Positions 1-7,071 are shown, numbered from the stretch's first letter. The stretch: DNA of 36,286 nt from Caldimonas caldifontis (GCF_002930615.1 NZ_PSNX01000019.1:1-36286), one strand, 5' to 3'. Notes: generated by a model from the letters alone, not told the origin. Program-made: numbers and translations.

Positions 1-30
1 GGCAGCGAATTGCTCGGGCGTGATTTCCAT
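1..30 (-). CDS. transposase, first ~10 residues only
   Basis: Reading leftward from an ATG at 30, the frame gives MEITPEQFAA and then leaves the window. It is identical to the start at 36258 on the other strand at the far end. A DNA-cleaving transposase N-terminus is inferred from the position, ~50 bases inside the terminal repeat of an IS. Nothing catalytic is visible in this fragment. Confidence 0.6.
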   Translation of the reverse strand, partial: MEITPEQFAA

Positions 31-83
31 GCCCCCAAGTGTCCAATGCCCCGACCATCATCGCAATTAGTGTGAACACGCCC
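1..83 (-). mobile_element. 5' end of an insertion sequence, left copy (truncated by window edge)
   Basis: Positions 2-86 are the exact reverse complement of 36202-36286. The IS end itself probably stops at 83 (GGGCGTGTTCACAC read from the minus strand), with TA at 84-85 as target bases. The short leader is followed by a transposase start at 30 reading left, out of the window. A TA target and an N-terminus MEITPEQFAA fit the IS5 family, perhaps the IS427 group, but only the first ~10 residues are present, so the family is tentative. Confidence 0.8.
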
Positions 84-205
84 TAACCGCCGACGAATGT
101 CACTGCCTGATGGACCTGGGCGTGCACCTGCTCCAGGGCTATCACTTCAGCAAACCGCTGTTCGAGGCCTGCGCGCATCCCGGCACGCTGAACTGGCCGG
201 CATGA
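84..205 (+). pseudogene. C-terminal end of an EAL-domain (cyclic-di-GMP phosphodiesterase) protein, cut by the IS
   Basis: After the IS end the plus strand reads TADECHCLMDLGVHLLQGYH, then FSKPLFEACAHPGTLNWPA and a TGA at 203-205. The run LxxLGVxLxQGYxFSKP is the conserved last strand and helix of EAL domains, which hydrolyse cyclic di-GMP. The catalytic EAL, DDFG and other metal-binding motifs would lie upstream and are absent, because the insertion sequence joins in frame-breaking fashion at 83/84. The surviving 39 residues cannot be active. Whether the 5' part survives on the other side of the IS cannot be seen. The gene converges on the receiver/GAF pair, which suggests that these three once formed a small signalling cluster. 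Confidence 0.85.
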
Positions 206-226
206 CGCAGCCCGGCGCCTGAGCGC

Positions 227-637
227 TCAGGGCGTGGCCACCGACAGCGTGGCGACCACTTCCAGCAAGGTGCGCACCTTGAAGGGCTTGAGCAGGATGC
301 GCTGCACGCCCTGCTCGCGCAGCAAGGCCCCCGTCGCCGCATCGCAGGTGGCCGCCATGACGGCCACAGGTGTGCCGCCGGGGCTGCGTGTGTGCCCGTG
401 GCGCAGCTGCTGCAGCACCTGCATCCCCTCCAGGCCGTCACCGAGATCCAGCAGGAGGCCGTCGTAGGGCTGCCGTGCCAGGGCCTCACGGGCCACCTCG
501 TGACTGCTGGCTTCGTCGATGTCGGCCAAGTCGAGCTCCCGCGCCACCAGCACCACGGTGCGACGGAACAGGGCCGAGGGTTCGATCAGCAGCAGGCGTC
601 GCCGTGGCGCCGCCGTCACCTCGGTGGCGGTGTTCAT
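227..637 (-). CDS. stand-alone receiver (REC) domain protein with degenerate active site
   Basis: The 136 residues cover one response-regulator receiver fold and no output domain, so it would act as a CheY-like single-domain protein in the cytoplasm. Asp64 in LLLDLGDG is the expected phospho-acceptor and Lys117 in LLKPF the conserved lysine. Two other pocket positions are not standard: the acidic pair after strand 1 reads IEP (Glu19-Pro20), and the Thr/Ser after strand 4 is Ala in VMAAT (95-96). Phosphorylation could therefore be weak or the protein may signal by binding. Its ATG overlaps the stop of the GAF gene by four bases (ATGA, 634-637), so the two are translationally coupled. No cognate histidine kinase is adjacent. 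Confidence 0.85.
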   Translation of the reverse strand: MNTATEVTAAPRRRLLLIEPSALFRRTVVLVARELDLADIDEASSHEVAREALARQPYDGLLLDLGDGLEGMQVLQQLRHGHTRSPGGTPVAVMAATCDAATGALLREQGVQRILLKPFKVRTLLEVVATLSVATP

Positions 638-1152
638 GCCGCCTCCGCAGGAGGGCCGAGCAGTTCGGCCTGGGCCAGGTCGCGCAGGGCGCGCAGGATG
701 GCCAGGCCGGTGGCATCAAGCTGCCGGGGCTGGTGGTCGATGAGGCACAGGGTGCCCAGGCGATGGCCCTGCGGGGTCTCGAGCGCCGCCCCCGCATAGA
801 AGCGGATGCGCGGCTCCCCCAGCACCAGCGGATTGGCCGCAAAGCGCGGATCGGCCAGGGCATCGTCGATGACCATGGGTGCATCCTGCAGGATGGCGTG
901 GGCGCAGAAGGACACATCCCGCCCGGTTTCGCACACGTCCAGGCCCAACCGCGCCTTGAACCATTGCCGGTCGTGATCGATGAGCGAGATCAGGGCGATC
1001 GGCACGTCGAACTCCTGCGCCGCAAAGGCCACGATGCGATCGAAGCGCGCCTCCGGCGGCGTGTCGAGGATGAGCAAGGCGTGCAGGGCGCGCAGGCGAT
1101 CGTCCTCACGCGCGGGCAGCGCGGCGGCAACAGGGGTGGGAACAGGAGGCAT
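634..1152 (-). CDS. GAF-domain sensor protein
   Basis: The 172-residue protein is a single GAF domain. The opening ALLILDTPPEARFDRIV and the following FDVPIALISLIDHDRQWFK are the typical start of GAF modules that precede GGDEF or kinase domains in proteobacteria. FCAHAIL, and FYAGAALETPQGHRLGTLCLID near residues 120-145, complete the fold. No catalytic domain is attached. It is the first gene of a two-gene operon with the receiver protein downstream, so a ligand- or redox-sensing GAF feeding a receiver is a reasonable inference; the ligand is unknown. The ATG at 1152 has no strong ribosome binding site. A duplicated GCCGATAA motif lies 30-55 bases upstream. Confidence 0.85.
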   Translation of the reverse strand: MPPVPTPVAAALPAREDDRLRALHALLILDTPPEARFDRIVAFAAQEFDVPIALISLIDHDRQWFKARLGLDVCETGRDVSFCAHAILQDAPMVIDDALADPRFAANPLVLGEPRIRFYAGAALETPQGHRLGTLCLIDHQPRQLDATGLAILRALRDLAQAELLGPPAEAA

Positions 1153-1180
1153 GTTGAGGTCCGGGCCTTGAGGGCGTGAT

Positions 1181-1204
1181 CGCTTATCGGCTCGCTTATC
1201 GGCT
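1181..1204 (-). promoter_or_regulatory. perfect 12-bp tandem repeat carrying two GCCGATAA boxes (candidate sigma-28 -10 elements)
   Basis: CGCTTATCGGCT occurs twice back to back at 1181-1192 and 1193-1204. Read on the minus strand each copy contains GCCGATAA, the flagellar sigma-28 (FliA) -10 consensus. A weak -35-like TCAAG lies ~16 bases upstream of the first copy. The gene downstream on this strand is the GAF/receiver pair. Sigma-28 use is an inference from the motif alone. Confidence 0.45.
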
Positions 1205-1234
1205 GGAGACCGCCCCTGCTTGAGGCCGCCCGCC

Positions 1235-1613
1235 TCAGCTCAGCGACTGCCGCTCGGCCCGCAGATAGGGCCGGTCGATCTGCTCGGACAGGGCGTTGTC
1301 CATGCTGGCGTCCAGCCCCTGCGCGCCCACGCGGAACTGCTGGTAGCCCAGGGCCTGGCCGGTGGGCAGCACGTCATAGGCGGGTGCCAGCGCGTAGTGG
1401 CGACCCTCGGCCAGCAGGGCGTGGTTCTTCTCGTGGTCGTCGGTGTTGTCGATGAGGATGTTGAAGACCATGCGGCGGAACACCTGGGCGCCGTTGGCCG
1501 CGATCCGGTACGGGTTGCCGCACCAGGCGCGGGCGGCCCACCCAGCGCGGCTGGGTCGGATCGGCCAGCCACCACAGGAAGAGTTCGTCCCGGGGCGTGT
1601 AAGGCACCGTCAT
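1235..1613 (-). pseudogene. hipA: hipA-like toxin kinase remnant with internal deletions and frameshift
   Basis: An ATG at 1613 overlaps the hipB stop (ATGA, 1610-1613) and reads MTVPYTPRDELFLWWLADPT, a typical start for this HipA subfamily, for about 25 residues. The frame then loses homology. A second frame carries RIAANGAQVFRRMVFNILID, then NTDDHEKNHALL, then LAPAYDVLPTGQALGYQQFR, which belongs to the C-terminal lobe of HipA Ser/Thr kinases. It finishes QIDRPYLRAERQSLS. The remnant is ~380 bases against roughly 1250 for a full hipA. The ATP-binding and most kinase core residues are missing, and the final part also seems to lack 40-50 residues before QIDRPYL (judged from memory of the family). 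The toxin is therefore almost certainly inactive. Confidence 0.8.
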
Positions 1614-1945
1614 GCAGCCCTTCCCTTGCGCGGCCGCGAACGGCTTTCGGCCTCGCGGATGCTGATCAGCAAGGCGCCCTGGTCGAGCGCCGGGTCGGCC
1701 AGCTCGGGCAGGGCCTGGACGCGGCCCATCAACCACAGGGCGGCGGCATAGACGCCCATGCCCACCCCGGGGTCGCCCTTTTCCAGGCGGGTGACGGTGC
1801 TGACCGACACGCCCAGCCGTGCCGCCCAGGCACGCAGCGGCTCGCGCCGACGCTTGCGGGCCAGGGCCAGGTGGGCGCCCAGACGCTCCAGGGCCACACG
1901 GGCCTCGGGCGGCAGGAAGTCATGGTGCTGGGAGGACTTTGGCAT
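1610..1945 (-). CDS. hipB: HipB-like antitoxin, XRE-family DNA-binding protein
   Basis: The 111-residue product has a Cro/C1-type helix-turn-helix around residues 25-60: RAWAARLGVSVSTVTRLEKG, followed by DPGVGMGVYAAALWLMG, which is characteristic of antitoxins paired with HipA kinases. Such proteins bind their own promoter and neutralise HipA. I chose the ATG at 1945 (MPKSSQHH); a GTG at 1960 in the same frame is possible, and neither has a clear ribosome binding site. The basic tail SRSRPRKGRAA runs to the stop overlapping the toxin start. The antitoxin frame is intact although its toxin is ruined, so it may persist as a plain repressor. Confidence 0.82.
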   Translation of the reverse strand: MPKSSQHHDFLPPEARVALERLGAHLALARKRRREPLRAWAARLGVSVSTVTRLEKGDPGVGMGVYAAALWLMGRVQALPELADPALDQGALLISIREAESRSRPRKGRAA

Positions 1946-1952
1946 GTCATTA

Positions 1953-1971
1953 TTCAGCACAAACGGCTAAA
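1953..1971. promoter_or_regulatory. candidate HipB operator (imperfect inverted repeat)
   Basis: TTCAGC (1953-1958) and GCTAAA (1966-1971) form a 5-of-6 inverted repeat spaced by seven bases, just upstream of the hipB ATG and overlapping the stop codon (1967-1969) of the preceding kinase gene. Its place and size fit autorepression by a dimeric XRE protein. There is no independent support. Confidence 0.4.
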
Positions 1972-3526
1972 ATGTACTTATTAATGAGCATCTGGCAAGC
2001 TGAGCGGCCAACACGGCGCAGCGCGAGCGCACCTCCTCCAGCGACGCATCGGTGTCGAGGCGGTGCACCCGGGGCTTTTCCTCGGGCCCCAGGGGCTCGC
2101 GCACACGCAGTTGGAGGTCGAGCACCGTGGCCGTGGCGTCCGAGGCATCGGTGTTGGCGCGCTCACGCCGCCCGATGCGCTCGCGCAGCACCGCCTCGGG
2201 CGCCGTGCACTCGACGATGTGAAAGGGCACCCCCCGTTCATCCGCCAGCGCGGCGAAGGCCTCGCGCTCGGCGCGACGCAGGAAGGCGGCATCGACGATC
2301 ACTGCAAGGCCAGCCTCGAGCAGCCCGCGGGATTGCTCACGCAGATGGCTGAAGGTGCGCGCCGTGGCCTGCGGCGTGTAGAGCCCCTGGGCGGCCCCCT
2401 GCCGGTCGGTGGCCGCCAGGCCGTGCAGGCGCTTGCGCTCCACGTCCGAGCGCAGGCGCACGGCGCCGAGCAGTTCCAGCAGGTGCTGCGACACCGTGGT
2501 CTTGCCCGAGCCACTCAGCCCCATGGTCAGCACAAGGCACGCCGCGGGAGGATGCAGCAGGTCGCCGGCCAGCGCCAGGTAGCGTTTGCAGCGGTCCGGC
2601 GCCCCCTGCATCCAGGCCACCTTGGCACGCACTAGCGCGCGGTAGGCGATGAAGAGCGGCAGCAGGGTCAGGCCGGCGTGGTCGCCGGTGAGGTCGGCCC
2701 AGGCGCTGGCCAGCCGCCAGGCCATCGGCGCGAGGCCGTGGGCGTGCAGGTCCATCACCGCAAAGGCCAGGTCGTTCACCACGTCGATGTGGCGCAGCTC
2801 GTCGTTGAACTCCAGCGCGTCGAAGAGCACGGGCGCCCCCTCGAGCCACACGATGTTGCCCAGGTGCAGGTCGCCATGGCCTTCGCGCACGCGGCCGCTG
2901 GCGCGGCGGGCTTCGATGGGCGCCCGGGCTCGCTCGAAGGCCGCCCGCAAGGCCTCGCCCAGCGTGCCCGCCCGGCGGCGGCAGGGCGCCGGCAGCGTGG
3001 GCTCGTGGCGCAGGCTGGCCAGACTGTCCTCGATCCAGTGCCATACACGGTCGGCCGATCCGAAGGCCGGGGGCGACGGGTGCAGTCGCTCGTGGAACCC
3101 TGCGATGGCCTGGGCCAGGGCATCGATCTTCGGGGCATCGAGCGTGCCGGCACGGGCGTGGTCGGCCAGCAGCGCGCCCTCGGGGAAGCGCCGCATCTCC
3201 AGCGCCCAGTCGAGGGGCGGGCCCTCACCCCCGAGGCGCGGATGCTCCGCGGTGCCGGTCACCGGCCACACGCGGCGGTAGAGCTCAGGCGCGGTGCGCT
3301 GGTTCAGACGCAACTCGTTCTCGCAGTCCTGCCGGCGCCGCTGCGGCGAGGTGAAGTCGAGAAAGGGCAGGCGCAGGGGCTTGCGCAGCTTGTAGACGGT
3401 GTCGGGCGTGAGCAGCAGCGTCGAGATGTGGGTCTGCACCACGGACACGGCCTCCGGCGGCATGGCCCCGGCGAGCATGGCTTGCAGGCCCTGCACCAGC
3501 CGGAAGTGATCGTCGAGTGCGCTCAT
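1967..3526 (-). CDS. fused aminoglycoside-phosphotransferase-like / P-loop kinase protein
   Basis: The product is 519 residues from the ATG at 3526 (MSALDDHF); the open frame extends further upstream without family resemblance. The N-terminal ~330 residues resemble the phosphotransferase (APH) fold: GRVREGHGDLHLGNIVWLEG carries the HGDLHxxN catalytic loop and VLFDALEFND the metal-binding Asp. The C-terminal ~170 residues are an AAA/zeta-toxin-like kinase with Walker A GLSGSGKTT and a later VIVDAAFLRR. This two-domain architecture is widespread in proteobacteria and usually annotated as a bifunctional phosphotransferase/ATP-binding protein. The substrate is unknown and true aminoglycoside resistance is not implied. 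It ends just before the hipB promoter on the same strand. Confidence 0.8.
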   Translation of the reverse strand: MSALDDHFRLVQGLQAMLAGAMPPEAVSVVQTHISTLLLTPDTVYKLRKPLRLPFLDFTSPQRRRQDCENELRLNQRTAPELYRRVWPVTGTAEHPRLGGEGPPLDWALEMRRFPEGALLADHARAGTLDAPKIDALAQAIAGFHERLHPSPPAFGSADRVWHWIEDSLASLRHEPTLPAPCRRRAGTLGEALRAAFERARAPIEARRASGRVREGHGDLHLGNIVWLEGAPVLFDALEFNDELRHIDVVNDLAFAVMDLHAHGLAPMAWRLASAWADLTGDHAGLTLLPLFIAYRALVRAKVAWMQGAPDRCKRYLALAGDLLHPPAACLVLTMGLSGSGKTTVSQHLLELLGAVRLRSDVERKRLHGLAATDRQGAAQGLYTPQATARTFSHLREQSRGLLEAGLAVIVDAAFLRRAEREAFAALADERGVPFHIVECTAPEAVLRERIGRRERANTDASDATATVLDLQLRVREPLGPEEKPRVHRLDTDASLEEVRSRCAVLAAQLARCSLISTF

Positions 3527-3570
3527 CGGTGCCGCATGCGTCGGGAGTTTGTGCCCACTGTAACGGCAGC

Positions 3571-3586
3571 GTCGGACTTCTCCGAC
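3571..3586. repeat. short perfect hairpin in the intergenic region before csbD
   Basis: GTCGGA and TCCGAC form a six-base stem around the loop CTTC. It lies between the divergent kinase gene and csbD. There is no T-run on either side, so it is not a convincing terminator. It may be a protein site or a leader hairpin of one of the two divergent transcripts. Confidence 0.4.
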
Positions 3587-3677
3587 AGGCGCGGCTTGCC
3601 CGGTCCGACTGCCCCGGGCCCCGCAATCGCCGACGATGAACACACCCTCTTCTTCAACCCGACGAAAGGAGCTTCAC

Positions 3678-3908
3678 ATGAACTGGGATCGCATCGAAGG
3701 CAACTGGAAGCAACTCAAGGGCAAGGTCCGCGAGCAGTGGGGCAAGCTGACCGATGACGACGTGGACGTGGTGGCCGGCCGCCGCGACCAGCTGGCCGGC
3801 AAGATCCAGGAACGTTACGGCGTGGCCAAGGACGAGGCCGAGAAGCAGCTGGCGCAGTGGGAACGCCGCGTGAGCGATGACTGGTTCGACGCCGGCCGCC
3901 GTCACTGA
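3678..3908 (+). CDS. CsbD-family stress-response protein
   Basis: A small, highly charged, helical cytoplasmic protein of 76 residues. MNWDRIEGNWKQLKGKVREQ is the family signature, followed by WGKLTDDDVDVVAGRRDQLAGK, in which the second half of the repeat (GRRDQLAGKIQERYG) is conserved. The ATG at 3678 is preceded by AAGGA at 3666-3670, which decides the start. Members accumulate under general or osmotic stress, and their molecular role is unknown. The gene stands alone, divergent from the phosphotransferase/kinase gene. The tail RRVSDDWFDAGRRH is longer than the family core and has no obvious motif. Confidence 0.93.
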   Translation: MNWDRIEGNWKQLKGKVREQWGKLTDDDVDVVAGRRDQLAGKIQERYGVAKDEAEKQLAQWERRVSDDWFDAGRRH

Positions 3909-3953
3909 TCCGGCATGGCGGTTGGGGTTGCCTGGCGCCGCCCCAGTCGCCGT

Positions 3954-4523
3954 TCACCGCCCCATCGGGTTCACGCCGAACAACCAGGCGTGGGCCCAGA
4001 GCACGAACACCCCGTAGATGACCAAGCCGCCCAGCACGGCCAGTACGTCGTTCACCGTGGAGCCTTGCGCGTAGGCCTTGGCGGGACGGCGCTTGACCGC
4101 GATGCGGTCGGCCACGGCCCAGGCCAGGAAACCGCCGAAGAGCAGCACATCGGCCAGCATGCCGTTGGCCAGCAGGTGGGCCAGGGCCCAGAACTTGGTG
4201 GCCAGCAGCATGGGGTGCTTGGCCGCGCGCTGGATGCGCCCGGGCAGGTAGGCCGCCAGCAGCAGCACGAAGACCGGCAGCATCAGCAGCATCGCCACAT
4301 GGCGCAGGGCCATCGGGGGCGTGTAGAGCACCACCGGCGACTGCCGGGCCAGGCCGTAGCCATAGATGATGAGCACGAAGCCCACCAGCGAGACCAGCGA
4401 ATACAGGCCTTTCCACGGGCCTTCGCCCAGGCGTGCCATCGTGGCGTCTCGCCAGGGGCGGGCCACGATGGACACCGAGTGGACGCCCAGGAAAAGGATC
4501 AGACCAAGGACCAGCAGGCTCAT
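3954..4523 (-). CDS. NnrU-family integral membrane protein
   Basis: This protein of 189 residues has about five hydrophobic segments: 1-17, 38-57, 71-93, 112-136 and 160-182. The opening LLVLGLILFLGVHSVSIV and the motif AKHPMLLATKFWALAHLLAN belong to the NnrU family, first linked to denitrification gene clusters in alphaproteobacteria but widely distributed without them. The histidines in HSV, RHV, KHP and AHLLAN are conserved features that could hold a metal or quinone; that is inference. No nitrogen-oxide genes are near, so a role in denitrification is not supported here. The start at 4523 was chosen because the membrane segment begins there. Confidence 0.88.
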   Translation of the reverse strand: MSLLVLGLILFLGVHSVSIVARPWRDATMARLGEGPWKGLYSLVSLVGFVLIIYGYGLARQSPVVLYTPPMALRHVAMLLMLPVFVLLLAAYLPGRIQRAAKHPMLLATKFWALAHLLANGMLADVLLFGGFLAWAVADRIAVKRRPAKAYAQGSTVNDVLAVLGGLVIYGVFVLWAHAWLFGVNPMGR

Positions 4524-4701
4524 CGGGGACTCCCGTTGTCGTGAGGGCGGCCCTCTCGGCCGCAAAGCCGCGATGCTAGGCAAAAAGCGGCGCGCTGTCT
4601 TGCTGACACCGTCATGTCAGCGCGATGCGCAGGCTGGTCGTCCAGGTTTGTTTCACAAGCGCACCGGTGCTACGCTCACCCTCATCTTGAGGAGGTCCCG
4701 T

Positions 4702-5691
4702 TTGGAAGCAGCTTCCGATGGTGGAGTCCCTGCGTGTCTTGCCGAGATGACAAGCTCCAGCGACTTCGCCCACGACCTGCTGGCCGCCCTCACCCGCCGG
4801 CCTCGCAGCATCTCGCCGAAGTACTTCTACGACACCGCCGGCTCGGCGCTGTTCGACCGCATCTGCGAGCTGCCCGAGTACTACCCCACCCGCACCGAGC
4901 TGGCGCTGCTGGACACCTTCGGCCCTGAGATGGCCGAGTGCATCGGCGCCGGGGCCGACCTGGTGGAGTTCGGTGCGGGCTCCAACGTCAAGATCCGCCG
5001 TCTGCTGCGCGCGCTGCACGCGCCGCGCCGCTTCATCCCCATCGACATCTCGGCCGAACACCTGATGGGCGCGGCCCAGGCCCTGCAGGCCGATCACCCC
5101 GGCCTGCAGGTGCAGCCGCTGGCGGCCGACTTCACCCGCTCCTTCGAGCTGCCGCCCCCGCTGCCGCTGAACGGCCCCGGCACCGCGCCCCGCGTGGGCT
5201 TCTTCCCCGGCTCGTCGCTGGGCAACTTCACGCCCGTCGAGGCACGCGGCTTCCTGCGCCGGGCCTCGGCCCTGCTGCGCGGCGGCGGCCTGCTCATCGG
5301 CATCGACCTGGTGAAGGACCCGGCCGTGCTGCACGCGGCCTACAACGATGCGCAGGGCGTGACGGCGGCCTTCAACCTCAACATGCTGGCCCGCGCCAAC
5401 CGCGAGCTCGGCACCGACTTCGACCTGACCGCCTTCGACCACTACGCCTTCTACCAGCCGGTGCACCAGCGCATCGAGATGCACCTCGTGGCGCGACGCG
5501 CGCAGCACGTGCACCTGGCCGGGCGTCGCTTCGACTTCGCGGCCGGCGACAGCCTGCACACCGAGTACTCCTACAAGTACACCGTCGAGGGCTTCCGTGC
5601 CCTGGCCGCCGAATCGGGCTTCGTGCCCGAGGCCGTGTGGTGCGATCCACAGCGTTTATTCTCGGTGCACTGGCTCAGGAGCACGGCATGA
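4702..5691 (+). CDS. egtD: L-histidine N-alpha-methyltransferase EgtD (ergothioneine pathway)
   Basis: EgtD trimethylates histidine with S-adenosylmethionine to give hercynine, the first step to ergothioneine. [20 protein letters not shown] and [11 protein letters not shown] form the family's N-terminal signature. [16 protein letters not shown] is the SAM-binding loop. [16 protein letters not shown] is the conserved substrate/SAM region. [11 protein letters not shown] closes the fold. The start is uncertain. A TTG at 4702 follows a perfect GAGGAGG (4689-4695) at six bases, giving 329 residues; an ATG at 4747 gives 314 but lacks a ribosome binding site. The usual partner EgtB (sulfoxide synthase) is not in the window, so the pathway is either completed elsewhere or stops at hercynine. 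A MaoC-type gene follows after 16 bases. Confidence 0.88.
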   Translation: MEAASDGGVPACLAEMTSSSDFAHDLLAALTRRPRSISPKYFYDTAGSALFDRICELPEYYPTRTELALLDTFGPEMAECIGAGADLVEFGAGSNVKIRRLLRALHAPRRFIPIDISAEHLMGAAQALQADHPGLQVQPLAADFTRSFELPPPLPLNGPGTAPRVGFFPGSSLGNFTPVEARGFLRRASALLRGGGLLIGIDLVKDPAVLHAAYNDAQGVTAAFNLNMLARANRELGTDFDLTAFDHYAFYQPVHQRIEMHLVARRAQHVHLAGRRFDFAAGDSLHTEYSYKYTVEGFRALAAESGFVPEAVWCDPQRLFSVHWLRSTA

Positions 5692-5707
5692 ATGTGAGTA
5701 TCCAACC

Positions 5708-6208
5708 ATGAGCGCGCCAGCGCACACCCCCCGTTGGTATTGGGAAGACTTCGCGCCCGGCACGGTGCGCGAGTTCGGCGCGAAGCGCGTCGACCGCGAA
5801 GAGGTGATCCGCTTCGCTCGCGAATTCGATCCCCAGCCCTTCCATCTCGACGACGCCGTGGCAGCGGCCCATCCGCTCTTTCGCGGCTTGGCCGCCAGCG
5901 GCTGGCACACCTGCGCGATGGTGATGCGCATGATGTGCGACGAGTACCTGCTGGACGCCGCCAGCCTGGGCTCGCCGGGGCTCGAGAAGCTGCAGTGGCT
6001 CAAGCCGCTCTACCCTGGCGACGTGCTGCGCGTGCGCATGGAAACCCTGGAGGCGCGGCCCATGAACAGCAAGCCCCATGTGGGGCTGGTGCGCACGCAG
6101 TGGGAGGCCATCGCCCGGCGTCCCTCGGGCGAGGACGCGGTGGTGCTGCGCATGGAGGGTTGGGGCATGTTCCAGCGCCGCGACGTGGCCGCGCCGGACG
6201 CGCCCTGA
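5708..6208 (+). CDS. MaoC-family (R)-specific enoyl-CoA hydratase-like protein
   Basis: A 166-residue hot-dog-fold protein. FDPQPFHLDDAVAAAHPLFR carries the MaoC Asp/His hydratase pair, and GLAASGWHTCAMVMRM is the conserved helix that follows. LQWLKPLYPGDVLRVRMETL is the typical second half. Members hydrate trans-2-enoyl-CoA or related thioesters; the substrate cannot be read from the sequence. The ATG at 5708 gives the family's usual N-terminus (WYWEDFAPGTVREFG). It is 16 bases after egtD on the same strand and may be cotranscribed, although no metabolic link is obvious. Its stop abuts that of the convergent cheZ with no bases between. Confidence 0.88.
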   Translation: MSAPAHTPRWYWEDFAPGTVREFGAKRVDREEVIRFAREFDPQPFHLDDAVAAAHPLFRGLAASGWHTCAMVMRMMCDEYLLDAASLGSPGLEKLQWLKPLYPGDVLRVRMETLEARPMNSKPHVGLVRTQWEAIARRPSGEDAVVLRMEGWGMFQRRDVAAPDAP

Positions 6209-6877
6209 TCAGAAGCCCAGCGACGCCAGCAGGTCGTCGACCTCGCCCTGCTTGAGGGCCTTGTCGGGCACCTGGGGTCCGGCGAGATCCTGGCTGGTGG
6301 GCACGCTCGGGGGGGCGCCCCGGTCCGCCGATGCGGCGGGCGCTGCGCCCTGCAACTGCTCCGGTGCGCTGGCCACCAGCAGTTCCAGCAGCTGCTGCTC
6401 GGTACGGCTGATGATGTCGATGACCTTCTTGATGACCTGCCCGGACAGATCCTGGAAGTCCTGCGACAGCATGATCTGGCTGAGGATCTCGTTCTGTCCG
6501 TCGGCAAAGCCGGCGGCGCGGTCGGCATAGCCGGCGCACAGCTTCATCATGGCGCGCGCCCGCTCGGGCGACAGGTCAGGCGCCTCGGCCAGGCGGCGCA
6601 GGCTCTCGGCGAGTTCACGGCCCTGCGTGGCCACCTCGCTGCACTGGGGCTTGGCCTCATCCACCAGGTTGAGCACCTTGTTGGCCGCGTTCTCGGTCAT
6701 CTTCCCCACATAGGCCAGGCGCTCGCGCGCGTCCGGGATCTCCTCGGCCACCTGGCGCAGTTCCTGGCCGGCACCCAGGGCCATCATGGCCTCGTGCAGC
6801 TGGCGGGTGATGCGCCCCAGCCACGTGAAGGCTTCGTCCTTGGAGATGGTGAGGTGGTTTCCGGTGTCGGGCTGCAT
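6209..6877 (-). CDS. cheZ: chemotaxis protein phosphatase CheZ
   Basis: CheZ dephosphorylates CheY-P and so resets the flagellar motor signal. The 222-residue frame from ATG 6877 holds the long four-helix hairpin and the active-site helix SQDFQDLSGQVIKKV. With this start, the catalytic Asp and Gln fall at 143 and 147, the same numbers as in E. coli CheZ. A proline/alanine-rich linker (around 180-208) leads to the CheY-binding tail QGEVDDLLASLGF at the C-terminus. The start lacks a good ribosome binding site. No cheY, cheA or flagellar gene is nearby, which is unusual since cheYZ are often adjacent; the target CheY must be encoded elsewhere. Confidence 0.95.
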   Translation of the reverse strand: MQPDTGNHLTISKDEAFTWLGRITRQLHEAMMALGAGQELRQVAEEIPDARERLAYVGKMTENAANKVLNLVDEAKPQCSEVATQGRELAESLRRLAEAPDLSPERARAMMKLCAGYADRAAGFADGQNEILSQIMLSQDFQDLSGQVIKKVIDIISRTEQQLLELLVASAPEQLQGAAPAASADRGAPPSVPTSQDLAGPQVPDKALKQGEVDDLLASLGF

Positions 6878-7071
6878 GGGGTCGGGGGAGGGAAGGAACA
6901 AGCAGAGCGGACGATTCTGCCGAAAGCGCCGTGCCACGCCATGAAACGGGCAGCCAACCCCGTGCGGTCGTGGGATATGTCACGGTCACCCTCGGCGTGC
7001 CGGGGCTGCTGCGCCCGCCTGCGCTGCGCTACAGTCCAAAGCAGTGCGGCCCGACGGCCGCGGGGTAGCCC

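Noticed and set aside
1967-3526. Aminoglycoside resistance gene
   Set aside because: Only the broad phosphotransferase fold is shared. The fused P-loop kinase architecture belongs to a widespread chromosomal family not known for resistance.
3571-3586. Intrinsic terminator before csbD
   Set aside because: The stem is only six bases and there is no T-run on either strand; it also lies between divergent genes where no terminator is needed.
3954-4523. Part of a denitrification cluster because of the NnrU family name
   Set aside because: No nir, nor, nnr or related genes are nearby, and the family occurs widely outside denitrifiers.
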